DNA from: Pedobacter africanus
Lineage (GTDB): Bacteria; Bacteroidota; Bacteroidia; Sphingobacteriales; Sphingobacteriaceae
Direction: 5' to 3'
Assembly (NCBI RefSeq): GCF_900176535.1
Contig: NZ_FWXT01000003.1
Coordinates: 310,001-374,000, forward strand
Length of the DNA stretch: 64,000 nt
This document shows, one piece after another, positions 46,252-55,911 of the stretch (its first letter is position 1; each line of letters opens with the position of its first letter). Position numbers and translations under genes: made by a program. Under the pieces are notes generated by a model. That model worked only from the letters and a program-made list of their open reading frames with translations, was not told where the DNA came from and did no database searches.

Positions 46252-48420
46252 CTATATTTTTACGCCCATTTCTTTTAAAAGGAAGTTTGCCTTGTCAATT
46301 TTTGCGGCCACCCACAGTACATAACGAATGTCGACCCCGATAGATCTGCTGTAACTTTCGTTCCAAGCGTAATCGTTAATCGTAGCGCCATAAGCACGGT
46401 CGAAATTTACGCCGATCAGCTCGCCATTGGCATTCATTATTGGAGATCCCGAGTTGCCTCCCGTGGTATCCATGTTATACAAAAAGGCAACAGGCACATC
46501 TTTAAGATCTTTTTTCTCAAAAGGACCAAAATCTTTGGCTTGCCATAGCGCCCTGATCTGCGCCGGGTAATCAAATTCCGGGTTTCCGGTAGCGCCTTTT
46601 TCCAGTATTCCTTTTATGGTAGTGTAAGGGCGCATGTAAGAGGCGTCCGCAGGCCAGTAACCCCTAACATAACCGTAGGTAAGCCTTAATGTGCTGTTGG
46701 CGTCAGGAATAAAACCTTTCTTTAAAAACTTCTCCTTAACACTCACGTAGTCACCCATTAATTTGTTTAAAACACCCTCTCTACGGTCTTTCTCCGGCTT
46801 CAGCTCGGCAATTTGTGCCGCAACCGTTTTTTCAAATGTCAGAAGGGGATCACTATATTCTTTTAGCGACTTCGGTGAAGCAAGTAAAGTTTGAAATACA
46901 TAATTGCTGTCTTTTAACCTGCTGGCGGCAAAAACGCTGTTGATGTAAGCATCTATGGCTTTTTCATCGCCAGTAATGCCGTTAGTCGCATTTACCCTTT
47001 GATTTGCCGGGAGTACTGCAGCATCAATAAGCATTCGCTTAAAGTTATTTCTATCGGCGGCCAGGTCAAATGCTTCGTAATTTCCAGACAGAAATTGTTT
47101 TAAGCGGGGTAGATTCTGGCTAAAAAACGCTTCCTGTTGTGCTGCTGGATAAGCTTCCATTGCAGTTTTAAATACGTTTATGTTTTTAGATAGTCCAAGC
47201 AGGCTGGTTGAGTTGTAGATCTGGGCCAGCCATAAATCCCTTTTGGCATCACCATTAATGAGTTTATAAAGGTTGTCAATATCGGTCATCAGGTTGCCAT
47301 ACTGAGCTTTTACAGCTACGTTGCCGTTGATAAAGCTGGCCAAGGCAGCATCTTCTTCTTTCTTTTTGCCAACAAGGTCAATTCCCTTCAGTCCCTGCAG
47401 TTTTCCTCTGTAATTTTTAAGTACATTGGCATTTCTTTTAATGCGGGTAGCCAGTTTGATCTCTGTTGCCTTATCTTTCTTTCCTGCTTCTTCCATGGTT
47501 TTGTTCTGGAAATCGTACAGGTCAGAAACATATGGCAATACAAATTGCTGTTGGTATTCAATAAACTGTGCCGGGCGATGGCGGAAAGTTCTGCCCGGAT
47601 ACCCCAGTATAAATACAAAATCCTCTTCATTGGTGCCATTAGCATTAACCTTCAGGAATTTTTTAGGGCTGTAAGGGATATTGTTCTTTGAGTATTTGGC
47701 TGGTTTTCCGTCTGGTGCTACATAGGCGCGCATAAAGGAGAAATCGCCGGTATGGCGTGGCCATACCCAGTTGTCGGTTTCACCTCCATATTCGCCAATC
47801 TGCCGGTTTGGTACATATACAAGGCGCACATCCTGTATGGTTTTATAACGGAACAGTACATAGGTCTTTCCAATAAACATTTCCGATACTTCGGCCTGTA
47901 TGGAAGGGTCTTTTTTTTCGGCGTCCGAGGCAATGTTTTTCATCGCATCGTTAATCAGTTTCAATCGGGAAGCAGGGTCAGTCACCTGCGTTACGGCACC
48001 CAATACTTTGTTTGATACATCTTCATAACTATCAGTTATACGGCAAGTTAAACCTTTTGCTTCAATCTCCTCTTTACGCGTGCCCGCTACAAAGCCATTG
48101 GTTAGGTAATCGTGCTCAGGTGTGCTGGCTAGTTGCACTGCGCTAAAAGCACAGTGGTGGTTGGTGATGATCAGCCCCTGATTAGAAACAAACGATCCTG
48201 TACATCCGCCTACGTTAACCAGGGCGTCGACCAGGCTGGTGCCATTGGGATTATAAATTTCATTCTGACTGATCTTTAGTCCTGCTTTCTTCAAATCAAG
48301 CTTGTGGATCTCACTTAAAGGGAACATTCCTTCTTCCCAGGGTTTGTAGCCCGACTGTAACACACCAACTGTAAGCAGTGAGCAGGTCAACAGCGAAGTA
48401 ACTAAGGTTTTTTTATTCAT
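46252..48420 (-). CDS. S46 family dipeptidyl-peptidase (DPP7/DPP11 type)
   Basis: The 722-residue secreted serine peptidase has a signal peptide over residues 1-22. The catalytic triad is visible: His in IITNHHCAF near residue 85, Asp in GGETDNWVWPRHTGDF near residue 222, and Ser in TGGNSGSPIM near residue 650. The segment IGVNFDRAYG after the Ser resembles DPP7 rather than DPP11, but substrate preference is uncertain. These peptidases release dipeptides in the periplasm of Bacteroidota. The length is the family norm. It is followed by a terminator and transcribed alone. Confidence 0.93.
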   Translation of the reverse strand: MNKKTLVTSLLTCSLLTVGVLQSGYKPWEEGMFPLSEIHKLDLKKAGLKISQNEIYNPNGTSLVDALVNVGGCTGSFVSNQGLIITNHHCAFSAVQLASTPEHDYLTNGFVAGTRKEEIEAKGLTCRITDSYEDVSNKVLGAVTQVTDPASRLKLINDAMKNIASDAEKKDPSIQAEVSEMFIGKTYVLFRYKTIQDVRLVYVPNRQIGEYGGETDNWVWPRHTGDFSFMRAYVAPDGKPAKYSKNNIPYSPKKFLKVNANGTNEEDFVFILGYPGRTFRHRPAQFIEYQQQFVLPYVSDLYDFQNKTMEEAGKKDKATEIKLATRIKRNANVLKNYRGKLQGLKGIDLVGKKKEEDAALASFINGNVAVKAQYGNLMTDIDNLYKLINGDAKRDLWLAQIYNSTSLLGLSKNINVFKTAMEAYPAAQQEAFFSQNLPRLKQFLSGNYEAFDLAADRNNFKRMLIDAAVLPANQRVNATNGITGDEKAIDAYINSVFAASRLKDSNYVFQTLLASPKSLKEYSDPLLTFEKTVAAQIAELKPEKDRREGVLNKLMGDYVSVKEKFLKKGFIPDANSTLRLTYGYVRGYWPADASYMRPYTTIKGILEKGATGNPEFDYPAQIRALWQAKDFGPFEKKDLKDVPVAFLYNMDTTGGNSGSPIMNANGELIGVNFDRAYGATINDYAWNESYSRSIGVDIRYVLWVAAKIDKANFLLKEMGVKI

Positions 48421-48556
48421 CTGTATTGTTTATTGTTAGTTAGCTGATATACCATCTTTGTTGATGCAATGGCAACCGAAAATGACAAATTTAGTTATTT
48501 TAATTTGAGTGGCTGATAAAGTAAGTTTCTTATTTTTGCTTAAATATTCTTGTACT

Positions 48557-49033
48557 ATGGCCGAGGACCTAACGATAATAACCAATACGGATAAAGAAAC
48601 CCAATATCGATCTTTAATCCCCCAGATAGCCGCTTTAATAAACGGCGAGGACGATCATATCGCCAACATGGCCAATATCACTGCGGCCTTAAAGGAACAG
48701 TTTGGCTGGCTTTGGGTTGGTTTTTACCTGGTTAAGGGTGATGAACTGGTATTAGGGCCGTTTCAGGGGCCGGTAGCCTGCACACGCATTAAAAAAGGAA
48801 AAGGCGTTTGCGGTGCTTCCTGGCAGCAGATGGAAACTTTAATCGTACCTGATGTAGAGGCCTTTCCGGGCCATATCGCATGTAGTTCCGCCTCGCGCTC
48901 TGAAATAGTGCTCCCTGTTTTTAAACAGGGGCAGGTAACCGCTGTTCTAGATGTGGATAGTCAATATTTGTCTCATTTTGATGTGATTGATGCTAAATAC
49001 TTAAAGGAAATTGTAAGCTTGTTAAATGTCTAA
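48557..49033 (+). CDS. Free methionine-(R)-sulfoxide reductase, GAF domain
   Basis: The 158-residue GAF protein is started at ATG 48557 rather than a GTG 48 bases upstream, because MAEDLTII gives the normal family length. The catalytic cysteines lie in VACTRIKKGKGVCGASW near residue 74 and HIACSSASRSEI near residue 108. The three cysteines match the fRMsr arrangement that reduces free Met-R-SO with thioredoxin. It overlaps the next gene by eight bases, so both are probably cotranscribed. Confidence 0.88.
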   Translation: MAEDLTIITNTDKETQYRSLIPQIAALINGEDDHIANMANITAALKEQFGWLWVGFYLVKGDELVLGPFQGPVACTRIKKGKGVCGASWQQMETLIVPDVEAFPGHIACSSASRSEIVLPVFKQGQVTAVLDVDSQYLSHFDVIDAKYLKEIVSLLNV

Positions 49034-49631
49034 ATTGCCTTTTTCTTTCTATCAGAACGACGACGTGAACAGCCTTGCAGTTCAGTTGCTGGGAAAACAG
49101 TTGTTTACATATGTTGACGGGCAATTAACCGGGGGTACTATCGTTGAAACCGAAGCTTACAAAGGGGTTATCGATAAAGCATCGCATGCTTATGGAGGGA
49201 GGTTTACCAACCGTACTCAGGTGATGTATGCAGCCGGCGGATTATCTTACGTTTACCTTTGTTATGGCATTCATCACCTTTTTAATGTGGTCACTGCTCC
49301 GGAAGGAACACCTCATGCGGTTTTAATCAGGGGGCTGGAACCGATTACAGGTGTAGATGTGATGTTGAAGCGCAGGAACATGATAGCATTAAAGCCTAAT
49401 CTGACAGCCGGGCCGGGCGCCTTGGCTAAAGCCTTAGCTATCGATAAAGTTTTAAATGCCAGAGACCTGCAGGGAGAGGAAATCTGGATAGAGGATAAAG
49501 GAATGCATATAAAACCTGAACAAATTGCCGCTGTGCCGAGAGTTGGAGTAGATTACGCAGAAGAGCATGCACTGCTGCCCTGGAGATACTATATTAAGGG
49601 CAATAAATTTGTAAGTAAGCCTAATCGTTAA
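49026..49631 (+). CDS. 3-methyladenine DNA glycosylase (AAG/Mpg family)
   Basis: The 201-residue protein has the family sequence: LAVQLLGKQL near residue 15, VETEAYKGVIDKASHAYGG near residue 38 and VMYAAGGLSYVYLCYGIHH near residue 60. The Glu in ETEAY is the catalytic base that removes alkylated purines. The start overlaps the fRMsr gene, consistent with a small repair operon. Length agrees with bacterial relatives. Confidence 0.9.
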   Translation: MSKLPFSFYQNDDVNSLAVQLLGKQLFTYVDGQLTGGTIVETEAYKGVIDKASHAYGGRFTNRTQVMYAAGGLSYVYLCYGIHHLFNVVTAPEGTPHAVLIRGLEPITGVDVMLKRRNMIALKPNLTAGPGALAKALAIDKVLNARDLQGEEIWIEDKGMHIKPEQIAAVPRVGVDYAEEHALLPWRYYIKGNKFVSKPNR

Positions 49632-49908
49632 TGGGAAAAATGTTCTGGTAGAGCCTTTCCAGGAAGAATATTTTGAGCCGTATATGCGCAGCACTTTTAG
49701 ATCTTTGCTAGACCCCTTCTAGGTCAAATGATCTTGTAATATCCTTGTAAGGATTTAATAAGGTTTAAATCGTGTGCAAAGTATCTGGAGAGCGGTGCAC
49801 GCTCAGCCGTATTATTTTAAAAATGTGCATAAATGCTAAGTAGTTTTATATAAGTTTGAAACCACGAATTTTGGGCGCATTACCAGGCGCATTTTTTAAC
49901 AGAATAGT

Positions 49909-50769
49909 ATGATCAATTACAATCCTAAAGACTGGGTAACTTTTATATTTCATGTGCATAAAGCAGACACCATCAGAACCTTATGGCCATTAATGCTTAG
50001 TGTTGCTGCATTTTCAGGTCTTATTGCTTACCTGGAATTGAATTATCTGAAACTTGCAGAAACAACTTTTGTTAAAAACATAGGGATGATGCACAATCTT
50101 CTGGGTTTTGTCATTTCCATGCTGCTGGTGTTCCGGACCAATACATCTTACGACAGGTGGTGGGAAGGCCGTCGTTTGTTAGGGGCGCTAACCAATGTGA
50201 GCCGCAACCTGGCCATAAAGATCAAATCGCTAAAGCTAAGGCCAGAACATAATGAGTTTTTTGATTATGCCATTCCCAAATACGCTTTTGCGTTAAAGGA
50301 GCATTTAAGGGAAAAACAGTATTTTGGAAAGAACAGCTTGCTGATCGAAGTAGATGCCGGAAAGCATATTCCTAATCAGGTGGCAACCAGTATTTCATCA
50401 AGGGTTTTTGAGCTGCAGGCTAGCGGGGAGATCAGCCAGGAACAGCTGCTTATACTTAATGCAGATGTTCAGCAATTCACTGATATTTGTGGTGGCTGTG
50501 AGCGTATTAAAAGAACGCCAATTCCTTATTCTTATAGCGCATTCATTAAAAAATTTATATTTATATATGTCATCACGCTCCCTTTTGGCTGGGTGTTTAG
50601 TCTCGGGTATTTTGTGGTTCCTATTGTTCCCTTTATCCTGTACGTACTGGCGAGTTTGGAGCTGATTGCAGAAGAAATTGAGAATCCTTTTGGAGAAGAC
50701 GCCAACGATTTGCCGGTAGATGAGATTTGCAATAATATTGAAAAGCATGTAGGGGAGATACTGAAATAA
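49909..50769 (+). CDS. Bestrophin-family channel protein
   Basis: The 286-residue membrane protein has four membrane helices at about 25-45, 55-75, 205-225 and 230-250. The bestrophin signature RTNTSYDRWWEGRRLLG is near residue 79, and the C-terminal NPFGEDANDLPVDEICNNIE near residue 263 is also typical. Bacterial bestrophins form pentameric ion channels in the inner membrane. It is followed after one base by the deacetylase-like gene and begins a compact plus-strand operon. Confidence 0.9.
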   Translation: MINYNPKDWVTFIFHVHKADTIRTLWPLMLSVAAFSGLIAYLELNYLKLAETTFVKNIGMMHNLLGFVISMLLVFRTNTSYDRWWEGRRLLGALTNVSRNLAIKIKSLKLRPEHNEFFDYAIPKYAFALKEHLREKQYFGKNSLLIEVDAGKHIPNQVATSISSRVFELQASGEISQEQLLILNADVQQFTDICGGCERIKRTPIPYSYSAFIKKFIFIYVITLPFGWVFSLGYFVVPIVPFILYVLASLELIAEEIENPFGEDANDLPVDEICNNIEKHVGEILK

Positions 50770-50770
50770 G

Positions 50771-51670
50771 ATGGTGAAAATTGCATGGCATCCGCTGTAT
50801 GCACATCCATTGCCAGAGGGGCACCGTTTTCCGATGGTAAAGTATGAATTGATTCCGGAGCAGTTGCTTCATGAAGGAGTGATTACAGCAGCCAATTTAT
50901 TCTCGCCCGAAGCCCTTGATGAAGAAATTGTACTGTTAACCCATCAACAGGCTTACTGGCAGCAATTGAAGGAGCTTAGTTTGCCGGTAAGGGAACAGCG
51001 CAGAATAGGCTTCCCCTTAACAGGACAATTGGTAGAAAGGGAACTCAGGATCGCGAAAGGGACAGTTCAGGGCGCATTGTTTGCGCAGCAGGTTGGGATT
51101 GCATTTAATGTAGCTGGAGGTACACATCATGCTGGAAGTAACTGGGGTGAAGGGTTCTGTCTATTGAACGATCAGGCCATCGCAGCAAACTATTTGTTAA
51201 AAACAGGGCTGGCAAAGCGTATCCTTATCATCGATCTGGATGTGCACCAGGGAAATGGTACAGCTGAGATTTTTTACGATAAACCCGAAGTGTTTACTTT
51301 TTCTATGCATGGCGATAAGAATTTTCCCTTTAGAAAGGAAACCTCCGATCTTGATATAGCACTAGAGGATGGGACTGCGAACGAAGTGTTTCTGGAAAAA
51401 TTAAAGGCAATACTTCCCGTACTTTTAGCCCATCAACCCGATTTTGTTTTTTACCTTTCGGGTGTGGATGTGCTGGAGACTGATAAATTGGGTAAACTGG
51501 CTTTGACTAAGGCCGGATGCAGGGAAAGAGATAGGATAGTGCTGCAGTTTTGCAAAGACAACCGTTTGCCGGTTCAGGTCAGCATGGGCGGAGGGTATTC
51601 TCCAGCCATAAAAGATATTGTTGATGCACATTGCAGCACATTTAAAATTGGTTTAGATATTTTTGAATAA
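50771..51670 (+). CDS. Histone-deacetylase-superfamily hydrolase
   Basis: The 299-residue Zn-dependent amidohydrolase has AGGTHHAGSNWGEGFCLLND near residue 118, which includes the His-His charge-relay pair and Gly-rich loop, and IIDLDVHQGNGT near residue 157, which carries the metal Asp and His. GGGYSP near residue 275 has the transition-state tyrosine. Bacterial members deacetylate acetoin utilisation enzymes, polyamines or other small amides; the substrate here is unknown. The stop is two bases before the topoisomerase start. Confidence 0.9.
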   Translation: MVKIAWHPLYAHPLPEGHRFPMVKYELIPEQLLHEGVITAANLFSPEALDEEIVLLTHQQAYWQQLKELSLPVREQRRIGFPLTGQLVERELRIAKGTVQGALFAQQVGIAFNVAGGTHHAGSNWGEGFCLLNDQAIAANYLLKTGLAKRILIIDLDVHQGNGTAEIFYDKPEVFTFSMHGDKNFPFRKETSDLDIALEDGTANEVFLEKLKAILPVLLAHQPDFVFYLSGVDVLETDKLGKLALTKAGCRERDRIVLQFCKDNRLPVQVSMGGGYSPAIKDIVDAHCSTFKIGLDIFE

Positions 51671-51672
51671 TT

Positions 51673-53523
51673 ATGAAGATTGTTATTGCAGAGAAACCTT
51701 CGGTAGGGCGTGAGTTGGCAAAGGTTTTTGGTGCTACAACTAAAAAAGATGGGTATATTGAGGGAAAAGGCTATTCTTTTACCTGGGCGTTCGGGCATTT
51801 GTTACAGCTGGCCCCACCGCAGGAATATGGATTTATTGGCTGGAGAAGGCAGCATCTGCCCATGCTTCCTAAGAAGTTTAAGCTGGCCATACGGAAAATA
51901 AAGACCAAAGATGGGATGGTGGAAGATCCAGGGGTGAGGAAACAACTGGATATCATTAAAAAGCTCTTTGATGAGGCTACCGAAATCATTGTTGCAACCG
52001 ATGCCGGGCGTGAGGGAGAGCTTATTTTTCGGTACATCTATTACTTTTTAAAATGTAAAAAGCCTTTTAAAAGATTGTGGATATCCTCTCAAACAGATGA
52101 AGCTATAAAAGAAGGCTTCAGAAATCTGAAACCGGGAACAGATTACGATACCCTGTTCAATTCGGCACATTGCCGTTCTGAGTCGGATTGGCTGGTGGGG
52201 ATGAACGCTACCCAGGCACTGAGCATCTCGGCTGGTAACCGCTCGGTTTTATCGTTGGGTAGGGTGCAGACGCCTACATTGGCCATGATCTGCTCTCGCT
52301 ACCTGGAGATTAAAAATTTTGTGCCCCAAACCTATTACCAGCTAGCCATACAGCTGGATAAGGATGGGCAACTTTTCAGAGCAATGTCTGTCAGCAATTT
52401 TGATAAAAAAGAGGAAGCAGAAGAACTGCTGGCTAAAATTGAGGATGTGGCCTCGGGATTTAACAATGGGGGTAAAATCTTAAATGTAGAAGCTAAACCG
52501 CGTAAAGAACCGCCTCCGCTGCTACACGATCTGAGCAGCCTGCAGCAGGAAGCCAATAAACGTAAGGGCTTTACAGCCGATCAGACCTTGAGTTTGCTGC
52601 AGGGGCTATACGAAAGCAAGCTGGTTACCTATCCGCGTACCGGCAGCCGCTACATTGGTGATGATATCTTTGCAGGTGTGCCTAACCTGATAGAGAAAGC
52701 TAAAGCGCATCCTGATTTTAGCCGGCAGGCAGAGTTTCTGCTGACTGTTCCTTTGAACAAGAGGAGTGTCAATGCAAAAAAAGTGACCGATCACCATGCT
52801 ATTCTGCCTACAGGCGAATCTCCTTACCAATTAAGTGGTGATAAACAGGCCATTTATGATATGATAGTAGGACGAATGCTCGAAGCATTTCACCAGGAAT
52901 GTGTGAAAGAGATCACCAAAATATCTGTAGAATCAGGCTCCCTGTTTGTGGCAAACGGAACCGTGATCCGCTCTGCGGGATGGCGTTCGGTATTCAATGA
53001 GGCCGATGAAGAAAAGAAAGATGAAGACAATCCGGCGCTGCCCAAAGTAAAAAAAGGAGAGGAACTGCCCGTTACCAATAAGGCCCTGCTGGAAAAACAA
53101 ACCAAACCTAAGGCCATGTATAACGAAGCTTCTCTATTGAAGGCATTGGAGACCTCGGGTAAGGACATTGAGGATGAAGAGTTGAGATACGCCATGAAAG
53201 ACAGCGGACTGGGTACACCTGCAACCAGGGCGGCAATTATAGAAACACTGATCAACAGGGAGTATGTGAGCCGGGAAAAACGGAACCTGGTGCCTACAGC
53301 AAAAGGTTTGGCGGTATATGATGTGGTTAAAGACCAGAAAATTGCCCAGGCTGAATTAACTGGGCAATGGGAGAAACGCCTAGAAGAGATCCGTTCGGGA
53401 GCTTCGGTTGTTGATTTTAAAGCTGAGATTGCCGATTATACAAAACTGATCACCAATGAGCTTTTGCTTGCAGGCAACACCCTGGCCCAGAAACTGGCCG
53501 AACCAAAAGAAGAAAGTAAATGA
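51673..53523 (+). CDS. topB: DNA topoisomerase III
   Basis: The 616-residue type IA topoisomerase starts with the TOPRIM domain KIVIAEKPSVGRELAKVFG and DAGREGELIFRYI near residue 113, then the LGRVQTPTLAMI motif near 195. The catalytic tyrosine is in KLVTYPRTGSRYIG near residue 318, and LGTPATRAAIIE is near residue 515. It lacks the Zn-ribbon extension of E. coli TopA and is close in length to TopB. It removes single-strand linkages in DNA. The next gene overlaps by ATGA, placing it in an operon of mixed function. Confidence 0.95.
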   Translation: MKIVIAEKPSVGRELAKVFGATTKKDGYIEGKGYSFTWAFGHLLQLAPPQEYGFIGWRRQHLPMLPKKFKLAIRKIKTKDGMVEDPGVRKQLDIIKKLFDEATEIIVATDAGREGELIFRYIYYFLKCKKPFKRLWISSQTDEAIKEGFRNLKPGTDYDTLFNSAHCRSESDWLVGMNATQALSISAGNRSVLSLGRVQTPTLAMICSRYLEIKNFVPQTYYQLAIQLDKDGQLFRAMSVSNFDKKEEAEELLAKIEDVASGFNNGGKILNVEAKPRKEPPPLLHDLSSLQQEANKRKGFTADQTLSLLQGLYESKLVTYPRTGSRYIGDDIFAGVPNLIEKAKAHPDFSRQAEFLLTVPLNKRSVNAKKVTDHHAILPTGESPYQLSGDKQAIYDMIVGRMLEAFHQECVKEITKISVESGSLFVANGTVIRSAGWRSVFNEADEEKKDEDNPALPKVKKGEELPVTNKALLEKQTKPKAMYNEASLLKALETSGKDIEDEELRYAMKDSGLGTPATRAAIIETLINREYVSREKRNLVPTAKGLAVYDVVKDQKIAQAELTGQWEKRLEEIRSGASVVDFKAEIADYTKLITNELLLAGNTLAQKLAEPKEESK

Positions 53524-54611
53524 GGAAAGCTATGTATTCCATATTAATTGTTATTGTTGTATTGGCTTTGCTGACCGTATGGGTATTGAGCTGGCCCGTA
53601 TTTGGGACTGCCCCTAAAGGCGAACGTTTGGCGCGTCTTTCAAAATTGGCTAATTTTAAAGATGGTACACTTTCAAACCTATCGCCAACTCCAATGAAGC
53701 CCGATAGTATAAGTTATTGGGATATGATTGTGGGGATGATCAAGGGAAATGAAAATAGTGCACCTAAAAAGACGCTGCCCCATGTGAGGCCCGACTTTTC
53801 TGAAACGGATAAAACCAGGATTACCTGGTTTGGGCACTCTTCTTACCTGATACAGGTGGATGGCGTTAAAATCCTGGTAGATCCTGTTTTTAGCAAGCGT
53901 CCGTCGCCTTTTTCTTATATCGGTACGGGAAGTTATATGGGGACTGACTTCGTTAAATGTGAAGATTTTCCTGAACTCGATATTGTGCTGATTACGCACG
54001 ATCATTATGATCACCTGGACTATCAAAGTATCCTGAAGCTCAAAAGCAAGACCCGGCTTTTTATTACCTCGCTTGGCGCGGGTGCGCATCTGGAATATTG
54101 GGGTGTGCCTTCAAAACAGATCGTTGAACTGACATGGGGGGAAGAAACGATTGCTAAAGGGCTGAAATTTACAGCTGCTCCAGCACGCCATTTTACCGGC
54201 AGGGGCTTTAAAAGGAATCAGAGTTTATGGTCTGCCTTTATTTTACAGGCTTCTAAACATAAGCTGTACCTTGGTGGGGATTCGGGCTATGACACTCATT
54301 TTAAAAAAACAGGGAAGCAGCATGGACCTTTTGATCTTGCCATTCTGGAGTGTGGACAGTACAATGCCTACTGGCCGCTGATACATATGTTTCCTGAACA
54401 AACTGTACATGCCGCCAAGGATTTAAATGCAAAAGTGTTGCTGCCGGTTCACTGGGCTAAGTTTACGCTGGCCATGCATGCCTGGAACGAACCAGCCATC
54501 CGTGTAACCAGGAAAGCCCGTACAGAAAACCTGAAAATCACAACGCCATTATTGGGAGAACAGGTTATATTAGATGAAAGTTATCCGTCGAAAGAATGGT
54601 GGCTGGATTAG
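53520..54611 (+). CDS. MBL-fold metallo-hydrolase (NAPE-PLD/UlaG-like)
   Basis: The 363-residue protein has an N-terminal membrane anchor (residues 5-25), so it probably faces the periplasm. The metallo-beta-lactamase fold shows GHSSYLIQVDGVKILVDPVF near residue 103, the metal motif THDHYDHLDY near residue 157, a histidine in ARHFTGRG near 220, an aspartate in GGDSGYD near 258 and a histidine in PVHWAKF near 315. This is the set found in NAPE-phospholipase D-like proteins. Substrate unknown. It overlaps topB by four bases. Confidence 0.87.
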   Translation: MRKAMYSILIVIVVLALLTVWVLSWPVFGTAPKGERLARLSKLANFKDGTLSNLSPTPMKPDSISYWDMIVGMIKGNENSAPKKTLPHVRPDFSETDKTRITWFGHSSYLIQVDGVKILVDPVFSKRPSPFSYIGTGSYMGTDFVKCEDFPELDIVLITHDHYDHLDYQSILKLKSKTRLFITSLGAGAHLEYWGVPSKQIVELTWGEETIAKGLKFTAAPARHFTGRGFKRNQSLWSAFILQASKHKLYLGGDSGYDTHFKKTGKQHGPFDLAILECGQYNAYWPLIHMFPEQTVHAAKDLNAKVLLPVHWAKFTLAMHAWNEPAIRVTRKARTENLKITTPLLGEQVILDESYPSKEWWLD

Positions 54612-54688
54612 TGTTTTTTGGTAAACAAAATTCTGCAAACAATGTTGTTCAGGTAGTAGCTTTTCAAACCGGTTTTAATAGGATCATT

Positions 54689-55072
54689 ATGGCAGTAAAG
54701 ACAGATTTTATAGAAATATTTCAAACCATAAGGGCGGTGCTCCAGCCTTATGCTACCTTGGGGTTCAGCAACAGGATCAATAGTGAAGTAACCTATGACC
54801 TGTGGAGTGACAAGAATGTGGAAATTGAAGGGCAAAAAAGAAATGAAATATACTTTGCCGGCCTGATGATCAAAAAAAGCCATGTCGGTTTTTATTACAT
54901 GCCGGTATATGCAGAACCCGAGATGAAAAAGATTTTTGACCCCTCACTGTTAAAGTTATTAAAAGGGAAATCCTGCTTTCACCTCAAAAAACTGGATGAC
55001 GAACTTCTGGGACATATCGAAAGTGCTTTGGCTGAAGGCTATAGGTTATATAAGGAAAAGGGTTGGGTGTAG
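54689..55072 (+). CDS. DUF1801 family protein
   Basis: The 127-residue product starts at ATG 54689; an upstream frame to 54596 overlaps the MBL gene and adds unrelated sequence. The YYMPVYAEPEMKKIFDPSLLKLL and LLKGKSCFHLKKLDDE segments near residues 70-105 match the DUF1801 (YdhG/YjbR-like) family of small cytosolic proteins without known function. It sits 77 bases after the MBL gene and its stop overlaps the next gene's start. Confidence 0.72.
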   Translation: MAVKTDFIEIFQTIRAVLQPYATLGFSNRINSEVTYDLWSDKNVEIEGQKRNEIYFAGLMIKKSHVGFYYMPVYAEPEMKKIFDPSLLKLLKGKSCFHLKKLDDELLGHIESALAEGYRLYKEKGWV

Positions 55073-55908
55073 AATTGAATTGGCAGGGCAGTGTCTTACT
55101 GGCCTTGAAGGATAAGGGGATTGAGGTGCAGTCATTTCTGCACGAAAATTACAGTATGCTGTTATGTAATGGTCTGGTGGCAATTCACCTGATTCCACTT
55201 GGCAATGTTTATAAGGCTGAGGAATTAATAGTGCTGCAAAGGATGTATCAGCTTAAAGGGGTTACGGTATTGCAACTCTGGCAGGATGTATGGTACAGCA
55301 GAAGTGCCCAGGTGCTGGGTAGGATTAAATCTGTTTTGGGCCTAAATAAACGTCTATATGGTCGTAAAGCTAAGGTTGTGTCGATCAATCAGCAACAGGC
55401 AGATGATTTTTTAAATGACAATCACCTTCAGGGATCTGCAAAATCAAGGTATAAGTATGCACTTGTGCTGGAAGGGGAGCTTATCGCAGTAGCCTGTTTT
55501 AGTAATGTCAGGTATATGAAAAAGATTGCACCAGGCTATCGCTCTGTGGAATTGATCCGGTTTGCTACGCGCATAGGCTTTACAGTTACGGGTGGCTTTA
55601 CCAGGCTGCTAAAGCATCTGATCAAAACAATTGGGCCTGATGATGTGATGAGTTATGCAGATCGCGATTGGTCGTTGGGCAATGCCTACCAGCAGGCGGG
55701 TTTTAAACTGACGGAAGTAACCTTGCCAGCATCCATTTGGCTTCGCAGGAAGGATATGCAGCGTTTTTTTTCACATCGTTTACCAGCAGACGCTTTGCCT
55801 GGCAGAGATGCAGATCTTTTAGCTGTGCCGGCGGAGAGGGCATTTATTCCGGTCTTTAATACCGGTAATCTCAAATATTTGTTATACTTGAAATCACGAC
55901 AGCATTAA
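55063..55908 (+). CDS. Phage-like Hef/Mom-type protein with GNAT-like C-terminus
   Basis: The 281-residue product appears to begin at TTG 55063, overlapping the DUF1801 stop; a second TTG at 55075 is possible. The first 100 residues resemble a nuclease-like alpha/beta domain (VLLALKDKGIEVQSF...). The C-terminal 160 contain ADDFLNDNHLQGSAKSRY near residue 118 and SVELIRFATRIGFTVTGGF near 166, then VMSYADRDWSLGNAYQQAGF near 205. This pattern is known from phage-borne homing-endonuclease-like proteins and Mom-like GNAT enzymes that modify DNA bases. Here it lies inside a chromosomal operon before miaA. Function unproven. Confidence 0.55.
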   Translation: MGVELNWQGSVLLALKDKGIEVQSFLHENYSMLLCNGLVAIHLIPLGNVYKAEELIVLQRMYQLKGVTVLQLWQDVWYSRSAQVLGRIKSVLGLNKRLYGRKAKVVSINQQQADDFLNDNHLQGSAKSRYKYALVLEGELIAVACFSNVRYMKKIAPGYRSVELIRFATRIGFTVTGGFTRLLKHLIKTIGPDDVMSYADRDWSLGNAYQQAGFKLTEVTLPASIWLRRKDMQRFFSHRLPADALPGRDADLLAVPAERAFIPVFNTGNLKYLLYLKSRQH

Positions 55909-55911
55909 ATT

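Noticed and set aside
49632..49908. Short palindromes such as CTAGA-TCTAG near 49710 and ATCCTT-AAGGAT near 49750
   Set aside because: Stems are too short, with no T-run or other support for terminator, tRNA or riboswitch.
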